Shown: positions 11,601-22,250 of the stretch, piece after piece | How the letters are laid out: each line of letters opens with the position of its first letter | Numbering within the stretch: position 1 is the stretch's first letter | Assembly: GCA_023079485.1 (NCBI GenBank) | Contig: CM041085.1 | Location: forward strand, 27,699,121-27,763,120 | DNA: 64,000 nt | Source: Archilochus colubris | Lineage: Eukaryota > Chordata > Aves > Apodiformes > Trochilidae | Reading direction: 5' to 3' | Made by a program: the position numbers and the translations under genes | The notes under the pieces: generated by a model | The model's input: the letters and a program-made list of their open reading frames with translations, nothing else | Databases searched by the model: none | What the model was told of the DNA's origin: nothing

Positions 11601-14600
11601 TCTACCAAAAAGCTGGTGAGTGTCTTGTTTTGTATCCTTAGTAACCTGGTTCATGCATTCTTGCCAGCAGACATACTTCACCCACCCATCAATTGTGATA
11701 CTGACACTGTTTCTCAGTGGATATGCTTTGTACATTTTGCTTCTACATAGCAGGTTTAATGCATCAGTTACCAGCGTAACAGCTATATTTTGATAAGGCC
11801 TTTTGTTTTTTTGGGAATCTTTTCCTGTAGCTAATAGTAGGAAATGTTAGTGAGGAGAGACAGAAGGCTGTATAATGTCTTGAGAATGTGTATTAGCAGC
11901 AGGCAAATGGCTTGACATAAGCTGAGTGTGTTTCAGTTGCCTTAGGGCAGCAGGTCATGATGCAGACTGCAAAGTGTGTAGTGGCTTAATTATGTACATC
12001 CTTCCACCTGAGTAAGCTGAGCTGTGGGATTGTTGAGGCGAGTGGGAAAAGAGCTAAAATACAGGGGTCAGTGTAAGAGATGGAATATTGTAACATACAT
12101 ATGCTTTCAAAGGTCAGTACTTGAAAAGTAAGTTCCTTAAGTTAGGAACAAGCTTTGAAATGCGACCTGAAATATTTACAACAATTAGCCTTCCAAACTT
12201 AGTGGACAGCAGCTTCAGAGATTCTGGGGATAACTGCATGATAGCTCAATAAGCTGCATATTTCAGGTTTTTTCCTCATAATTTCTCTGTGCCTTTGCAG
12301 GAGTAATTTACATCACTTGTTTCAGTCTACTGTATTGTTAAAGTCTGTTTCTAAATTGAAGAATTCCTGTTTTTAAATGTGTGTGGGCATTTTCTTTTTG
12401 GAAATATCTTAAAAATAACTTTATGTATGTGTTCATAGATAAAACATTATCCAGTTTGGATCCAGTCTATGCAGGTAAATGGAGGAAGTACTTAAACTTG
12501 AAGACCTGTTTCTATATGGCCTATGTAAGTACTTCATTTGACACCAGTCAGTGTTTTTAATGTTGTCTAGGGGCTGGACAGGGGACTAAGTATTGCTTTG
12601 ACTTTCTTTCCATACTGTGAAAAGAGTCTGTGCATGGCCAGGGGCATTTGAAGTGGTTTTATTGAGCCACTTGAAATTACTGCATTGTGCAATTTATAGT
12701 GATGATGTATCATTAGGTAGAGAGATTCAGGTTGAGCATAATCATTGTCTTCCGTTTTCTGCATCACGGTCTGATTCTAGGAATAATTTGGAGCTGATAA
12801 TGTTTCTGAAGGCCTTGAATGACACTCATGAAGTAACATTAGGTGCTATTCCAAGTGCTGTCCCTTTTTGTGTGGCTGATCTCTTAGCAAGTGCAATAGC
12901 AATTCTGGGATCATCAGATGCTCAATTTGCTGTTTATTTCTTGTAGCCTGTCACAAGCTGTAATCTGTCTCTCCCATACTGCAAAAAATGCTTAAACAAA
13001 GCAGTTAATCCAATTGTCTTCCTCTTCATACCCTTTTCTTCTGTAGGTAAAAGCTTCTTCCCTTAGTGAGTTTGAGTAATGAGGGAGGGTCAGAGCTTTT
13101 TTAATTTGTTAGCAAGGGTAGATTTAGGTAACGCTTGCTGTACTGTGAGAAGAGACATTAAAAGAAGGTATGCAAGGTAGACATTAGCTCATAGGATTGT
13201 TCCTTTAGCTATGGTATTTAGTATTTAAACTCAACAACTCATGGTAATAAAAAAAGAAGTCATTCAATTCTTACTGAAATACAGTACTATCTGCAAACAT
13301 AAGTTTGAAGGAGTAGCACCTTTTGGGGTGGATAAGTTATTTGGGCTATGTCAAAATGTCTCAGTCACCCAAATGCTTCATTACTTCTGGTTTCATTGGT
13401 GTTTGTTGCAGATTTGATTTTTGAGTGCTCAGGTAGTTTTAATTTTTTTAATTTAATTTTAGTCTTTGCTTTGTCATCATGGCTGGTGTTCCTCCTCATT
13501 CTGTAATAGGGTAGGGCTTAATAGGACGCAACGATACATAGAGAAGTTTGAACTATATACTATACTGTACTATACTATAAACTAGTGTTTTGGTAAAACA
13601 GGCTTTATGAAGCTCACAAGTTCATGAAGTTCATCTTGGCTAGACTTGAGATGGCTTGATGCATGCCTACCTCAGTGTTGAGCTACACTGCTCGGTGCAT
13701 GGCACTTTGACTTGTATTCTCAAATTAGAAGTTATCTGCAGAGAACAGCAGCTTCAAAGAGAAGCAACTCTGATATAAGGGAGAGTAGAAGTGAGTTGGT
13801 GCATGAAGTGCCCAGTGATGTTGGTGATGATTTTGTCCTGTCCCATTAGGCCTACTGTTACCATGGTCAGACCTTACTGGCGAGTGACAAGTGTGGGGAA
13901 GCAATCAGATCTCTGCAGGAGTCAGAAAAATGTAAGTGTGATAGAGACTGGATTACAGGGTCTGATGATGACATGCCTGGTTTATTTTGCTACATTATAG
14001 AATCATAGAATTGGCGTGGTTGGAAGGGACCTCAGAGATCATCAAGTCTGACCTTTGAACCACCGTTGGCGGTTGTTAGACCATGGCACTGAGTGCCACA
14101 TCCAGTCTCCCTTTAAATATCTCCAGGGACGGGAGAATCCACCACTTTCCTGGGCAGCCCATTCCAATGCCTGATCACCCTCTCAGTAAAGAAATTCTTT
14201 CTAATATGTAACCTAAACTTCCCCTGGCACAACTTGAGACCATGCCCTCTTGTCTTGCTGAAAGTCATCTGGCAAAAGAGCCCAACCCCCACCTGGCTAC
14301 ACCCTCCTTTCAGGTAGTTGTAGAGAGTGATGAGGTCTCCCCTGAGCCGCCTCTTCTTCAGGCTAAACAGCCCCAGCTCCCTCAGCCTATCCTCATAGGA
14401 TCTGTGCTGGAGTCCCTTCACCAGCCTGGTTGCCCTCCTTTGGACCCACCCCAGGACCTCGATATCCTTCCTAAACTGAGGGTTTATTTGGTCTCCCATA
14501 AACATTTCTGAGTAAAAATTTCATGTATTTCTTTGTGACCTGCCCTAGTCTTGGTCTGGCTCTGGCAGGGGGTTTGGACTCGATGATCTACAGAGGTCTA

Positions 14601-16671
14601 TTCAAACCCCTGACATTCTGTGATTCTGTGAAACATATGATTTTTATCTGCCACCTGATGAAAATCCAGCACACTTTTGAATAGAGGTGATATTCATTCT
14701 TTTTGTCTTGCTAAAGACTGTTGTTCATAACAGCAGCAGAAAATTTGGTTTTCACTTCTCAGTCTGGCTTTGCACTGCCTTCAATACAGCATAAAAATCA
14801 ATTGTCATCATATTTTCTGGTCTGGATGTTAAGTTACTGCAGCCTTTTCTGCTTTGGAGGTTGCTCTTTGTTATACTAAATAGTAAGTCTAGAGCTTGAT
14901 TGTTTGTTTTAAATACATTTCAGTAGCTTATTTCCTTTCTATTAATTTGAAAAGTAGATGAAGGGAAGTTTGCAGCAGTTCAGGATCTTCTGTCCGTTCT
15001 TCTTTCTTCAAAGCTATTCCTACTCCAGCAGCCTGCACTGCTTAACTGCACCACAATCTATATGGAATGCTCAAATCATGCAATTGAAAACTTTGTACTA
15101 ATTTTAAAAGTAGCTAAAAATCATTAATTAAGAACAAACTAAGTTGGATTACTTAAGAAAACAGTTGCATTAAAAACAATTACATTAAAACAAATACTTC
15201 ACTTTATTGTGCCTGCTGTTCAGAGAAGAGTGCTTCTTTTCTCACTCCAAATTAAGTGTTGTTTGGTTTTGAGCATCAACTCCGAACACGTTTGTTCGCG
15301 CTCTTTTTCCTTACCACGTGATACAGTTCTGAGACTGCTGCATTTTCTCCCATGTGTAAGAGTGATTTCCTACATTTTTCCTGCTCAAAAGTATTTTTTT
15401 AAAGTAAGTTTTGCAGTAGGTCTTGTCAGGAAGTGCTGCCTTTGAGCTAGCTTATTTTTTTTCTAAGAAACAAGAGGTCTGAATGGATTTTGGTATCTCC
15501 TAAAACTGAAGCACTATAGATCAGAACCATGATTTAACAGACTCAAGTAAATTATTTTTATTACATTTCTTTCTTGCACAGTTTTTGCCAAGGCTGAAGC
15601 ATTATGCAAAGAATATGGAGAAACCAAAGGGCCTGGGACTACTGCTAAACCTTCTGGACATCTCTTCTTTAGGAAATTAGGAAGTCTTATTAAGAACACA
15701 CTAGAAAAATGCCAGAGAGAGAATGGTTTCATGTAAGTAATTTGTGGTTGGTACAGTACTCTGTATGAACTGTTAATACCTCATTTGATTTTATTTCCAG
15801 ATGGTATATTTTACTCTTTAGTTCCTACGTGGTGTATTTTACTCTATAGTTTCCATGTGCCTTTTGGCCATGGCTTGTAGCTTAGGGAATTAACAAATTT
15901 CTCTTTAATTTTCTCATAGCAGATTTGCTCTGGGTTTGTGCTGTCACAGAATAGATGTTGGACAGTGCCTTAAAAGAGAGGGAGTGCACTGGGTTTTCAA
16001 TATATTGCTGTATTCTATTACAGCTATTTTCAGAAGGTGCCAACAGAGGCTCCCCAGCTGGAACTGAAAGCAAACTATGGCTTAGTAGAGCCTGTTCCTT
16101 TTGAATTTCCTGCCTTGAATGCACAGTGGACTCCTGAAACACTTGCAGCATTTGATCTCACCAAGAGGCCAAAGGATGACACTGTAAGATAATCTTGTGT
16201 CTTGTTCTTCCCTGTTAGCTTTATTCTGTGTGTAGTACAGAGTTACTGTTTTGTTCTTCTGTTCTCATTCTGTAATGCTCCCCAGCTCAGTGCAGAACAT
16301 AGCAACAAGCCCATTGCCTGAGCTCACATTTCAGCTGTGCCAGGAGGCAAGTCAGTTTACCTCTCTGCCACACTATCAGCAACTGGAAATTAGGAGTCTG
16401 GTTTTTTTCTGCAGTAAAGAACATTTGGCTTTTCCCCATTATTTGATGCTTGCTCAAAGCCTCCAACTTAGAAAAAAGAGGAGATTTGAATTAGAGTATG
16501 TAAAGTTTGCTGTGCAAAAATGCCATGCAGATACAGTGGTTTGTACTTGGTGTATTAATTTTTTGTTTTAATTCCTATTCACAGGCTAAACCAAAACCAG
16601 ATGAAGAAGTAAAACCTCTGAAGGAACCAGATATAAAGCCTCAAAAAGATAGCGGATGCCAGATTTCTTAA
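5557..16671 (+). CDS. BROX: BROX: BRO1 domain- and CAAX motif-containing protein (spliced, 12 coding exons)
   Basis: This is a complete gene of 411 codons plus stop. Coding exons are 5557-5657, 6418-6524, 8144-8240, 9573-9668, 10426-10498, 10861-10966, 11526-11615, 12439-12524, 13850-13931, 15582-15732, 16024-16183 and 16585-16671. All introns are GT-AG and the reading frame is continuous across every junction; the total of 1236 nt matches the 411-residue length of vertebrate BROX. The protein starts [18 protein letters not shown]. Most of it is a BRO1 domain, the boomerang-shaped helical fold (with helical-hairpin repeats) that binds the C-terminal helix of CHMP4 in ESCRT-III. Recognisable segments include [19 protein letters not shown] and [21 protein letters not shown] Lys/Pro/Glu/Asp-rich tail leads to the C-terminal CAAX box Cys-Gln-Ile-Ser, whose terminal Ser favours farnesylation and membrane attachment. 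BROX acts at the nuclear envelope and endosomal membranes, notably in repair of ruptured nuclear envelope. No coding defect is seen. Confidence 0.96.
6228..6339 (+). repeat. Copy 1 of a diverged ~110-bp intronic duplication
   Basis: This segment aligns by eye with 7364-7471, in the same orientation and at roughly three-quarters identity. Shared blocks include AAAGGAAGATTT, TTGCCTTCAGATAG, TTGAATGCTT and TTTCTTAGCCAA. It ends 78 bases before BROX exon 3; the second copy lies in the next intron. Confidence 0.75.
6418..6524 (+). CDS. BROX: BROX exon 3 (residues 34-69)
   Basis: It follows a T20-plus polypyrimidine tract and TGTACAG, and ends CAAG|GTAGGA with one base of the next Gly codon. It encodes [17 protein letters not shown] and the following helix of the BRO1 domain. 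Confidence 0.94.
7364..7471 (+). repeat. Copy 2 of a diverged ~110-bp intronic duplication
   Basis: This is a direct repeat of 6228-6339 about 1.13 kb downstream, in BROX intron 3. I looked for a decayed copy of exon 3 at the corresponding distance (about 7550-7660) and found none. Confidence 0.75.
8144..8240 (+). CDS. BROX: BROX exon 4 (residues 70-101)
   Basis: The acceptor is TTCTATAG and the donor AAG|GTACAC. It encodes [19 protein letters not shown] and the segment that follows, ending in Val-Pro and two bases of a Ser codon. An open frame that begins upstream in the intron (8008) runs through this exon and is not the real start. Confidence 0.94.
9573..9668 (+). CDS. BROX: BROX exon 5 (residues 102-133)
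   Basis: It lies between TTTTCCTAG and the donor GA|GTAAGT. It encodes [20 protein letters not shown] and on to Ala-Gly-Lys-Glu, a helical BRO1 segment. Confidence 0.94.
9711..9830. repeat. A-rich simple repeat, (A)n / (CAAAA)n
   Basis: About 120 bases of A runs broken by single C residues (CAAA, CAACAA and CAAAA units), ending in CCCAAACCCAAC. It starts about 40 bases after the donor of BROX exon 5. It makes overlapping low-complexity Lys/Asn/Thr frames that are not genes. Confidence 0.95.
10426..10498 (+). CDS. BROX: BROX exon 6 (residues 134-158)
   Basis: The acceptor is ATTCTTAG and the donor AAG|GTAGAA. It encodes [19 protein letters not shown] and ends with His-Leu-Lys at a codon boundary (phase 0). 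Confidence 0.94.
10861..10966 (+). CDS. BROX: BROX exon 7 (residues 159-193)
   Basis: It follows TTTGTCCTTAG and ends GAAG|GTATCT. It encodes [20 protein letters not shown] and then the helix ending Gln-Ala-Glu-Ala-Gln-Glu. Confidence 0.95.
11526..11615 (+). CDS. BROX: BROX exon 8 (residues 194-223)
   Basis: The acceptor is TTTTTCAG and the donor CTG|GTGAGT. It encodes [20 protein letters not shown] followed by Tyr-Glu-Thr-Ala-Asn-Phe-Tyr, one of the most conserved BRO1 stretches. Confidence 0.95.
12439..12524 (+). CDS. BROX: BROX exon 9 (residues 224-252)
   Basis: The acceptor is GTTCATAG and the donor TAT|GTAAGT. It encodes [20 protein letters not shown] and on to Tyr-Met-Ala-Tyr. An internal AG|GTAAAT at 12474 resembles a donor, but the frame reads through it and matches the family. 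Confidence 0.94.
13850..13931 (+). CDS. BROX: BROX exon 10 (residues 253-279)
   Basis: The acceptor is CCCATTAG and the donor AAT|GTAAGT. It encodes [20 protein letters not shown] and then Ser-Leu-Gln-Glu-Ser-Glu-Lys. Confidence 0.95.
13996..14505 (-). mobile_element. CR1 LINE 3' end, minus orientation
   Basis: On the minus strand this is a 5'-truncated CR1 non-LTR retrotransposon in BROX intron 10. It holds the C-terminal end of the reverse-transcriptase ORF, including the typical [12 protein letters not shown] and RHWNGLPR motifs. The 3'UTR follows, with GATGATCTCTGAGGTCCCTT and the terminal ATTCTATGATTCTA tail at the left edge. The frame breaks near the end. CR1 is the dominant bird LINE and this copy is one of the clearest avian markers in the window. 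Confidence 0.95.
14541..14632 (+). mobile_element. CR1 LINE 3' tail, plus orientation
   Basis: This short CR1 3'UTR fragment carries TTTGGACTCGATGATCTACA followed by AGAGGTC and ends in ATTCTGTGATTCTGTGA. It lies about 35 bases from the preceding minus-strand CR1, so the two copies are inverted with 3' tails pointing outward. Confidence 0.9.
15582..15732 (+). CDS. BROX: BROX exon 11 (residues 280-329)
   Basis: The acceptor is CTTGCACAG and the donor CAT|GTAAGT. It encodes [19 protein letters not shown], then the conserved [20 protein letters not shown] and Gln-Arg-Glu-Asn-Gly-Phe. Confidence 0.95.
16024..16183 (+). CDS. BROX: BROX exon 12 (residues 330-383)
   Basis: The acceptor is TCTATTACAG and the donor ACT|GTAAGA. 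It encodes [20 protein letters not shown] and closes the BRO1 domain. It continues through [18 protein letters not shown] at a phase-0 boundary. Confidence 0.95.
16585..16671 (+). CDS. BROX: BROX exon 13 (residues 384-411, CAAX box, stop)
   Basis: The acceptor is TATTCACAG. It encodes a Lys/Pro/Glu/Asp-rich linker ([20 protein letters not shown]) and ends Gly-Cys-Gln-Ile-Ser before TAA at 16669-16671. The last four residues form a CAAX box with Cys408 as the predicted farnesylation site. Confidence 0.95.
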   Translation, partial: AKPKPDEEVKPLKEPDIKPQKDSGCQIS

Positions 16672-19600
16672 GTGCCATAAGTGCTTCAGATTCACTTTAA
16701 AACTGTATTAGTTGGACTTAAGGGCTTTTGTTCTGTTCTCCATTTTTCTGATTCCTCTTTTTTAATTTAGAAGAGTTACAACTTTTCTTAGTATGCCTCT
16801 ATCTTGCACAAGAATGTGATGGGATTTCTAGGAGTTTGTTTATATGCAACTGATTTCTGTGTTTAGTTGTGTATCATAGACTGAGCGGGCTTAAATGTTC
16901 CTATTGTGCCTCTAGGAAGTTTCTGTTTGTGGGTTTAGTTTGTACCCTCGAACAGCAAAGGAAGTATTATGCTTTTAACACTTGAGAGTTTTTCCATTAA
17001 CTTCTATGGTATATAATATCAGATTCTGTAATCAGAAATTTGCAAGAATTGTTATATTTATTCAGGCTTCACACCCTGTTGTATTGAGCAAAAAAATCTG
17101 GGTTTGGTTTATAACACGTCTATGGTGTTTCACAGGACTTGAAAAAGAGTGTTCTGCATAACTGGAACACCATTCATATTTTTCTGAAACTGTTAGGTGT
17201 CTGCTATTTCCTCTATAGATTAGAGTTCTTGTATCAGAATTTGTAGTAAGATATTTTAGCTTATCTGTCCTTAAATTAAAAGCCTTTAATATCAAAGTGT
17301 ATGTGCAAATGATGCAGCAAGTAAGAGAAAGTGCTTGAAAATAATGCATCACGGTCATTAATTGAAGTCTTTAAAGCTTTAAAAATTTGGTAAGTTTGAA
17401 AGCTGCAGACAGGTGAAATATCCTGGCACTAGAAAAGTTTGAATCCATTTGAATGCCTGAAGTTGTCATGCATAAGGTAGTGGAATTGTAACCAAGAAGC
17501 TGTTTTTCCATCTGGGTAGCGTCTGTAAGTAGCTATTAAGAGAACAGAGAAAAAGATGAGCTGGAGAGCTAAGTTTTGGTTAGTCTGCCTCCTTTAAGGA
17601 TCAGGATGCAGTTAGCTCTGTTAAGTCATCACGATTTAGTTCTCATTGCTGTTCTGATGCCTTTATGTGCTAATATGTACATGTCTCAACCTAATTTATT
17701 CTCTTCCTCTGCAGACTAAATGCCATTTTCCCCTCAGTCTGCTGCATGCTATGGCACAGACATAGCCTTACCTGTTAATGCACATGTAGATGCTGGGACT
17801 CATTTTTAGTGAGGCTTTGGACCATGGATATATTTCAGTGTATGGATATCTTAAAATGCACAGATTATGGCTAAATCACTCCCAAACAACTTCAGGAAAT
17901 AATATTTTAAGGATTTGCAATTCTTAATTTTTCAGACACTTTCTTGAACCAAGTGGTTTGTTTGTATCAAGTTCACTGTAGTGGTCATAACCAAGTGGAT
18001 TGTGTCAGATTATGGCATTACGTAAGCCTTGCTGTGTGACCTCTTATGCATTGCTGTTTCAGTAAATATGATGTAGTAGTTTAAAAATAGTCTAATGGAA
18101 CAAACTGATTTACTTAACACGTGTTGTTTTTCATGATAAACTTGTTTAGTTGTAGCTAAAATCCCACGGCAAACACTGAATAGTTTTGCCCCAAAATAAG
18201 AAACTGGAGACTGATTAGTTTGCAAAGTATAAAGAGCTGTGAGTCAACAAGCAGTTTCTCTTTGGTTTTTTTGAGTAGTAGCAAGAATCATTGTAAATAA
18301 TATGTGGATTAACTGTCCAGTATTCTTAGGAATATGGCTGAATTGACTGAATTTTTCTGTTAATCTGGAATCCTAGCAGCCAAGTTCCTTCTATTATGTT
18401 TTCCTTTAGGAATTTTTAAGAATGAGGTATTTTGAATGGTGACTTCTTAATACATTAATGCTGAGAGAGCCTTTTTTTTGTGGCCTCTTTCTGGTTTTAG
18501 AGACTCTTATGGCTAAACTTGCAAATCTTGCTAGTGTAAATAGTCTTTACAAATAGTGCCCAGTGTCAGCTAGGACGACACTGAAGCTAAAATACATAAT
18601 GCTGGGCCCTCTGTTTTGTGCTTTTAAAAATGTGTTGATTTTTTTCAATCTATTATAAAGAAAATCAATAAGTTCTTTGTAAGATTTCTATTTAAATACT
18701 TTCCTTCATGTACTTAAATACACTCCCTCTGTGTTTTGCATTCCTGGGTTTACAGTAGTCAATCTCCATCCAGAACGTGACACTCCTAGAACTGAGAGAC
18801 TAAATTTGGCCCTTGGATTCTGATATCTGCCTAGATAGAGGAATTCAATAGAGGAATTTTGACTGTCAGCCTAAGAATGACATTTAGTCACTTACATGTG
18901 CAGCATGGATATTTGGTGCATCTGCAACAATGGTATTGGTTCATAGTATCTGTGTACCATGTATGTATGTAGAATATAGTCAACTTTGCACTTTAGAAAT
19001 TTCTAATTTCAATTTTGGTACAATAGAATATGGTTGTAAATACTCCTTTCTGTCAATTTAATTTTGTTGCACTGATTTAAGTACTGTGCTATTCATAAAA
19101 TTTTTTATGGGAAACACTACTAAAATGTATTTTAATTGTTTGTGTAGAAAACAAACTCATTAAGTGTGTCTCTACCTTTGCTATTGGGGGAACATGAGAG
19201 AAGGCAATAATTCATCTGCTTTCTGTGTCAATTCAGAGAAATTAGAACTGAGGCATTATACATTTTATGGCCTCCCTACACCTAGTATCTGAACTTAAGT
19301 TTCAGTATTAACATAAATCTTAATATGCTCATGCATATTAATTATTCCTAATAAAAATTTTGGCAGGTCTCTAAAGATCACTGCCAAATTATAAGATGGG
19401 GGGGGGAGTGTGCGGATTTGTTTTGTTTTAGTTTTTTCTTTCTTTTACCCTATTAGACCCAGTTACAGTGAAGAATAAAGTACAGTGAGTGTGATTGGTA
19501 TGGAAAAAGCCCCTCCAGTGGGTACCTGTCTCCAGATTTTGAGTGCAGTATAAAGGCCTTTCCACCGTGACCATTGGTTTCAGTCAAATCCTGCTGGTGA

Positions 19601-19895
19601 TGCTCTCAAGTTCAACAAATGTCACATGGTAACTGGGGAGGCCCTTTAACAGCTTTTATGTAGGAAGTCTTTCCTCTTTTGGTGCTGGTGTCTGCATGGA
19701 TTACAACCTTCTTGAAGCCATCCTGTATGCTTAAGAGATCAAACTTAAATGGAAGCAGCTCTCATGGGATTGGCCAAGCAGCCTTATTTTGTGAAGATAC
19801 TCACCATGCAATCTTAAGCTTCATAGTTTGAAGATTTGTATAGAACTACAAGTTTCAGAATACTATTTAAAATAAACAATTTTAATGTACATTTG
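16672..19895 (+). other. BROX: BROX 3'UTR (end inferred)
   Basis: This AT-rich non-coding sequence follows the stop codon. AATAAA signals occur at 19350-19355, 19474-19479 and 19871-19876. The last is followed by T- and GT-rich sequence (TGTACATTTGTCTTTCATC) suited to cleavage, so I place the main 3' end just after it. Shorter isoforms are possible. No convincing ORF or transposon lies inside it. Confidence 0.5.
19871..19876 (+). terminator. BROX: Candidate distal poly(A) signal of BROX
   Basis: A canonical AATAAA is followed within 40 bases by U/GU-rich sequence. It is the last such signal before an LTR inserted in the opposite orientation. Confidence 0.5.
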
Positions 19896-19972
19896 TCTTT
19901 CATCTTTTAAAAATTTTAAGTATAGTAGCAAGAAAAAGGGTCTATTTTGAATGTTACTTTTTTTAGTATTAC

Positions 19973-20295
19973 TGACAGAAGACACGAATGCATGGACCCC
20001 AATTGATGTGCACAATCAAAACCAGTTTATTGTATGGTTTGTTACACATATATAGTATCCTGATATCTATTGATTGATCTACAATTTGTACCTCAAAATG
20101 CTCTTTCTGCCAACATAAAAACTTATCTCCCCATTCCTACCCGAGGCACCTGGTACCAGGACATAACATTGGCCAGATGGCAAATTACCTTAAGTTGTTT
20201 ACAGCTCTTTGTTCTTCTTCCGGGTCAGTGAGTGCCAGGGAATCTGCAGCATTCCTCTATCCCATGCAGGCCTTCTCCTCTGCTGTTGTCCTACA
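19973..20295 (-). mobile_element. Solo LTR, ERVK-like, minus orientation
   Basis: On the minus strand this 323-bp unit begins TGTAGGAC and ends CTTCTGTCA, giving TG...CA termini. It has AATAAA (20026-20031) close to the 3' part, as in an R region, followed by GATTGTGCAC. The flanks TATTAC (19967-19972) and TGTTAC (20296-20301) look like a 6-bp target duplication with one mismatch. No internal retroviral sequence adjoins it. Assignment to an ERVK-type family rests on size and the 6-bp duplication, and is tentative. Confidence 0.6.
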
Positions 20296-20301
20296 TGTTA
20301 C

Positions 20302-22090
20302 TCTGTCCAATTTAATGAAAAAGTAGTAATTACAGACATACTGTAAGGATGGACTTAAATGAGCAAGATGGTTAGGGAATTATTTGCATATAGAAGTAGT
20401 CACTGCAAGGAAGGGACTTCAAGTCCCCTCCAAGAGGGGAGGAAGAGAGGAGGTGGAAATTCCAAACTTATTTTTAAAAAAGCCCAAAGTAATCAAGGAT
20501 GATTTTTTTATGCCTATACAAAACCTCAGTGCTTGCTAAGGTTTGTGGTGTTGTAGGATAGTTTATATACTATGTGAAAGGGGCTATTTGGGAAGTGCAG
20601 ATCGCTGGCTACTCTTCTATGTTGCCAGCAGGTGGCAAGTAGACATGGAGGAAACACGGTTATTTTTTTCAGAGGCATGGCTGACTCTCACATTTTTTGT
20701 GTAAATTCACACTAAAGACATTTAATGTCTCAGTCGCTAGCACACTGTCTAGCACAGTTTCTAGAAGGATAAAACAGTCTGTACTGGACTGTCTATTTCC
20801 TTCTAAGATTAATCTTTTTCCTTCTGCTAGGTATTAAAAAAAAACACCACTTACAGAAAAGGTGCTTTCATTCATGTTTGCTGCAACTTGGATAAAAGTA
20901 TCTATAACATTCTATAATATATTGTCCTCCTTCCTAGTGATACCAAATAGCGTTACAGGAATGTGAAAACTATATATATATATATTTATGTCTACACATT
21001 TCTTGTTTCTGTTTCTATTTGGAAATTTCTGTTGAAGCGATTACAAATAGGGATTTGGCTTTGTGAAAGTGAAAACAGATTCTGGCTGGCACTTGAGTAG
21101 CAAGTCCTATACTTAGTTGTTTTCAAAAGCTTTAGAAAATGCAAGGCTGAATGTTGTTATCCTGGGCTGGATGTTGTCAGAAAAGTCCACAGGATTTTTT
21201 CTCTTCACTGTGACTTCAGATCAAAGCTGATGGGAAGTGTAAGTAAATCATTAATTTCATGATTTTGTGACTATTGTATTCATGTCATCTAGGCAGATGA
21301 CTTTGGTCACATTTCTAACTCTCATCATTATTCTTACACCACACAACTTTTTCCTGAGATTGATGCAAACTGGCATTCTTGCATTCTTTATTGTGCACCT
21401 GGTATGGGAAATCCTCTGAAAGAAAGAAAACCTTTCTTAAATTCTTAGTCTTTTTAAAGCCTAGCAAATCTTACAGTTCTCCCCTGGCTCTCCCAGGCAG
21501 CTGGTTTATAACTTGAATGCAAAAAAAGAGTAGCTCGTGCAGCTCCATTTTCCACTACATCAGACATGCCTAGTAGCTGGCATTTTAGAAGTCAGATTAA
21601 GCACAGTTCATGGAAGTGTGTGTTTTCTGTCAGTGAAAAACAGACATGAGGTGATCGAATGTAGTCTGTTGGCTGCAGGTAGTGTAGAGGCCCAGCTGTG
21701 AAGTGCACATTAGCTCTGAAGTTCAGATGCAGACAAGGGGTGGGATGACTTCATTAGTGCTGCAATATGCAGAATCTTAACTAAATGCCAGTTAATTAGA
21801 GCTACTGGTGTACTGGCAGAGGCCAAGGCAATTCACTAGAATTGACTGGCAGAGATCCACTGCTGCTACCAGGGTGACCTGAGCAGCTTTGGGAACTTGC
21901 ATGATGTGCCTCTGCTTTTGAGAGCTATGGAAACTGTGTCCTTGTAGTGGAGTCAGCATGGAAGAGTTGGCTGAGCTGCTCATCTGCTGTTGGGAGTATC
22001 TCTTGGCTTGTGTTGAAAGCATGAACCTTCTGGGTAAGAAGCCCTTTTTCAGGCATTGGTCAGATGGTGATAAGAAACTTGGATTTCTTG
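20302..22090. other. Intergenic DNA, little recognisable
   Basis: AT-rich sequence between BROX and the next LTR fragment. It has a short (AT)n run at about 20972-20986 and a CTCF-like motif at 20624-20640. I see no exon-like segment with splice sites and family similarity. Confidence 0.5.
20624..20640 (+). promoter_or_regulatory. CTCF-like motif within a short palindrome
   Basis: TTGCCAGCAGGTGGCAA contains CCAGCAGGTGGCA, close to the CTCF core CCASYAGRKGGCR on the plus strand. The outer bases TTGCCA/TGGCAA make it an inverted repeat. It also contains the E-box CAGGTG. It is a motif call only. Confidence 0.45.
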
Positions 22091-22094
22091 CATT

Positions 22095-22224
22095 AGTGGT
22101 TTTTCTTGCTTTTGTGGGGTTTTCCCTCTTACTTTTACCCTTCCACTCCTCTCACCCATCCCACAGGGCTAGGAGTGAGCAAGGGGCTTTGTGGTACTTA
22201 GCTGCCAACTGGGGTTAAACCACA
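22095..22224 (+). mobile_element. LTR 3' (U5) fragment, avian ERV
   Basis: The segment ends with GAGTGAGCAAGGGGCTTTGT and then GGGGTTAAACCACA, which I recognise as the typical end of a bird ERV LTR (gtgagcgagcggctg...ggttaaaccacga). A pyrimidine-rich stretch precedes it. The left boundary and the family are uncertain. No internal retroviral region is recognisable downstream. Confidence 0.5.
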
Positions 22225-22250
22225 AGAGTCCTCTGTAAATCAGAACAGTA

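Noticed and set aside
12474..12480. Possible donor AG|GTAAAT inside BROX exon 9
   Set aside because: The frame continues and the downstream residues match the family, ending at a stronger donor at 12524.
14113..14511. 130-codon minus frame and 89-codon plus frame
   Set aside because: The minus frame is the CR1 reverse-transcriptase C-terminus; the plus frame is its shadow.
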